From a virus: DNA of 64,000 nucleotides. This document shows positions 62,688 through 64,000 of this stretch, piece after piece. The notes under the pieces were generated by a model. It was not told the DNA's origin and did not search any database. It saw nothing but the letters and a program-made list of their open reading frames with translations. The stretch covers positions 36,279 through 100,278 of the IMG/VR virus record IMGVR_UViG_3300021424_000009; one strand, given 5' to 3'. The translations under genes and the position numbers were made by a program. Position 1 is the stretch's first letter. Each line of letters begins with the position of its first letter.

Positions 62688-62689
62688 CC

Positions 62690-62974
62690 ATGGAAGCAGC
62701 AATCGTCGCCCTAATTGGAGTAGTGGGTTCTATTATAGTTGTTCTTGTTGAAAAGGGCAGGAAAGAAAACACCAGGGATCACGCCGTTGTTGCCAATAAA
62801 CTAGAGACAATAACATATGTTCTTGAAAATATAGATGAAGATGTAGCACACATTGAAGCTAAGATTGATAATCATTTAGACGATCATGTAAAAGCTGGTT
62901 TTGGTGGATTTGATTTAGACGATAAAAAAGATACACCTAAGAACAAGAAGAAGAAGAATGGCAAAAAAAGATAA
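62690..62974 (+). CDS. Holin-like membrane protein, 94 aa
   Basis: One N-terminal transmembrane segment (AAIVALIGVVGSIIVVLVE, residues 4-22), then a charged helical cytoplasmic part and a Lys-rich tail. It sits two bases after the endolysin, a usual lysis cassette order, and resembles small DUF2746-type phage membrane proteins. Holin role inferred from position and build. Confidence 0.7.
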   Translation: MEAAIVALIGVVGSIIVVLVEKGRKENTRDHAVVANKLETITYVLENIDEDVAHIEAKIDNHLDDHVKAGFGGFDLDDKKDTPKNKKKKNGKKR

Positions 62975-63164
62975 GAAATGGATTCAAAAAGCAATCAAAA
63001 GACCAGGCGCTTTTACCAAGAAAGCAAAGGCGGCTGGCAAATCAGTTTCGGGAATGGCCGCAGCTGTTACAAAGAATCCCGACAGATACAGCTCAACCAC
63101 AGTTCGTCAAGCCAACTTGGCTAAGACTCTCAAAAAAATAGGAAAGAAAAGAAAGAAGAAATAA
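62958..63164 (+). CDS. Small basic conserved phage protein, 68 aa
   Basis: WIQKAIKRPGAFTKKAKAAG, a Ser-Gly linker, then TVRQANLAKTLKK and a run of Lys/Arg. I recall similar short basic proteins in many phages; function unknown. It starts inside the holin-like gene. Confidence 0.7.
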   Translation: MAKKDKKWIQKAIKRPGAFTKKAKAAGKSVSGMAAAVTKNPDRYSSTTVRQANLAKTLKKIGKKRKKK

Positions 63165-63166
63165 CA

Positions 63167-63349
63167 ATGGCTAAAATGAATAAACCAACTAAACCAGCTC
63201 TGTGGTCAAGCGCCAAATCGCAGGCTAGAGCTAAGTTTGACGTATACCCAAGTGCGTACGCAAATGCATGGGCGGCAAAAAAATATAAGTCCATGGGTGG
63301 CGGATGGAAAACTGTGTCCACCAAAAAGGCCAAGAGAAAGAAAAAGTAA
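63167..63349 (+). CDS. Small basic conserved phage protein, 60 aa
   Basis: KPALWSSAKSQARAKFDVYP and SAYANAWAAKKYKSMGGGW recall a widespread phage family of about 60 residues. Basic tail. Unknown function. Its stop overlaps the next ATG. Confidence 0.7.
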   Translation: MAKMNKPTKPALWSSAKSQARAKFDVYPSAYANAWAAKKYKSMGGGWKTVSTKKAKRKKK

Positions 63350-63465
63350 TGGCTTGCTGGAAAGGATACAGTGCAAAAGGCATGAAGCTTAAGGGTGGCA
63401 GAATGGTTCCCAACTGCGTGCCCAATAAATCATCTGGTAAGTCTTCAAAAAGAAAAAAGAAGTAG
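63349..63465 (+). CDS. Small basic conserved phage protein, 38 aa
   Basis: ACWKGYSAKGMKLKGGRMVP then NCVPNKSSG and a Lys/Arg tail. It shares the NCVP/KCVPA-type motif with the gene that follows. The ATG overlaps the previous stop. Confidence 0.62.
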   Translation: MACWKGYSAKGMKLKGGRMVPNCVPNKSSGKSSKRKKK

Positions 63466-63468
63466 ATA

Positions 63469-63750
63469 ATGCCAGGCCCTAAAGGCGTTGGCCTCACTAA
63501 GTGGTTTGATCAGAAGTGGGTTAACATTGGTGCGCCCAAAAAGAAGGGCAAGTATCAGCCCTGTGGAACTTCTGGCAAAGGTGGTTCTGGATACGCCAAG
63601 TGCGTGCCTGCGGCCAAAGCGGCAAGAATGACGGCTGCGCAAAAAAGAAGCGCAGTAAAAAGGAAAAGAGCTTCTGGCACTCCGCAAAAAGGAGTTAAGG
63701 GTCAGGCTCCAAGAAATGTGAGTACGTTTAAAAAACAAAAAAAGAAGTGA
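63469..63750 (+). CDS. Small basic conserved phage protein (DUF5872-like), 93 aa
   Basis: KWFDQKWVNIGAPKKKGKYQ, PCGTSGKGGSGYAKCVPA and AARMTAAQKRSAVKRKRASG match what I remember of the DUF5872 family, common in phages, of unknown role. Basic throughout. It ends the run of small basic genes. Confidence 0.72.
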   Translation: MPGPKGVGLTKWFDQKWVNIGAPKKKGKYQPCGTSGKGGSGYAKCVPAAKAARMTAAQKRSAVKRKRASGTPQKGVKGQAPRNVSTFKKQKKK

Positions 63751-63756
63751 TATAAT
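63751..63756 (+). promoter_or_regulatory. Extended -10 promoter, leaderless gene at 63763
   Basis: TGA-TATAAT with the ATG six bases after the box; no ribosome-binding site is present. Overlaps the end of the 63469 gene. Confidence 0.65.
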
Positions 63757-63762
63757 ATAGCT

Positions 63763-63969
63763 ATGTCAGAAGACGGTGTATTTGATGGCTTTATGCCAGC
63801 CATAACTGATATTAGTATTTCAAGGCCCACTCCATCGATAACTTCAAATGGTGACCTGCTGAATGTTCATTGCGTAACCATTAAAGCCGCAGATAAAGAT
63901 TATGTTTTTAGTATTCAACCACAAGATTTACAAAAACTATACTTCTTGATCCTAAAAAGCCTGATATAA
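63763..63969 (+). CDS. Hypothetical protein, 68 aa
   Basis: A small, mostly beta protein (DISISRPTPSITSNGDLLNV) with a hydrophobic C-terminus. Apparently leaderless. No family recognised. Confidence 0.6.
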   Translation: MSEDGVFDGFMPAITDISISRPTPSITSNGDLLNVHCVTIKAADKDYVFSIQPQDLQKLYFLILKSLI

Positions 63970-63970
63970 T
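63965..63970 (+). promoter_or_regulatory. Extended -10 promoter, leaderless gene at 63979
   Basis: TGA-TATAAT with an ATG eight bases downstream of the box, overlapping the end of the previous gene. Confidence 0.6.
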
Positions 63971-63978
63971 GTGTAGGT

Positions 63979-64000
63979 ATGGGTGTACAATTATTTAAAC
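63979..64000 (+). CDS. Start of a gene cut by the window end
   Basis: ATG at 63979 begins MGVQLFK and continues beyond the window. Supported mainly by the -10 box placed eight bases upstream, as for the other leaderless genes. Confidence 0.45.

Noticed and set aside
813-63738. Long open frames on the minus strand within + strand genes
   Set aside because: They are antisense shadows with no ribosome-binding sites and no recognisable motifs; the only convincing minus-strand gene is at 56785-56955.
1-64000. CRISPR arrays or insertion sequences
   Set aside because: No regularly spaced repeats and no transposase-like genes were seen.

Overview
The window is one part of the genome of a large, AT-rich, tailed bacteriophage with a contractile (myovirus-type) tail. 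Nearly every gene is on the + strand and tightly packed. Evidence for a phage: a gp25/W-like and a J-like baseplate protein, a spike OB-fold protein, giant tail and fibre proteins, a tail lysin, a phage replication set (DnaB-type helicase, archaeo-eukaryotic primase, DnaE polymerase, Cas4/RecB-like nuclease, RNase H), class II ribonucleotide reductase, ThyX, a sigma-like factor, and an endolysin followed by a holin-like protein. An actinobacterial host is a reasonable inference: there is an MSMEG_6728-type pyrimidine-dimer glycosylase protein, ThyX, and several apparently leaderless genes behind extended -10 promoters. Capsid, portal, terminase, sheath and tRNA genes are not in the window.

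The main discovery is a decoding rule. Many long genes look broken, but every break has the same form. The reading frame meets an in-frame CGG codon and the protein continues in the +1 frame, with CGGN taking the place of one residue, glycine (GGN). I found 17 such sites (633, 3119, 4740, 5053, 10016, 15512, 19535, 27867, 28498, 50617, 52043, 56096, 56694, 57875, 58008, 61255, 62222). Scanning CGG triplets by hand through the predicted genes, I found several hundred in the other two phases, none with a frame break, and no in-phase CGG that is read straight through, apart from the second CGG of the tandem at 57875, which leaves phase once the first is shifted. Four sites fall in recognisable conserved motifs (DnaE PHP domain, RecB/Cas4 G-x3-H, M15 peptidase H-x2-G-x-A-x-D, the RKEGK start of a small phage family). 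In each, four bases replace exactly one conserved glycine. So CGG appears not to be an arginine codon here: it is either a universal +1 frameshift codon or the core of a CGGN quadruplet codon for glycine.

Layout. 1-39.1 kb is the virion module: a helical virion protein, a 3,709-residue tail hub polyprotein built through four CGG shifts, a tail lysin, spike, baseplate W and J, a phosphoesterase, and a run of giant tail or fibre proteins ending in a small protein with 30-residue repeats. 39.1-46.8 kb holds nucleotide metabolism (NrdJ, ThyX), two glycosyltransferases, a nuclease and a DNA-repair-like protein. 46.8-60.7 kb is replication, recombination and transcription. 60.7-64 kb carries a run of very small Lys/Ala-rich proteins around the endolysin and holin-like genes.

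How it works together: replication (polymerase, primase, Cas4-like nuclease), transcription (sigma-like factor), the tail (hub, lysin, fibres) and lysis (endolysin) all contain CGG sites. The phage could therefore make functional proteins only in a cell whose ribosomes perform this shift efficiently. Four sites in the hub gene alone argue for near-constitutive decoding and against an occasional regulatory slip.
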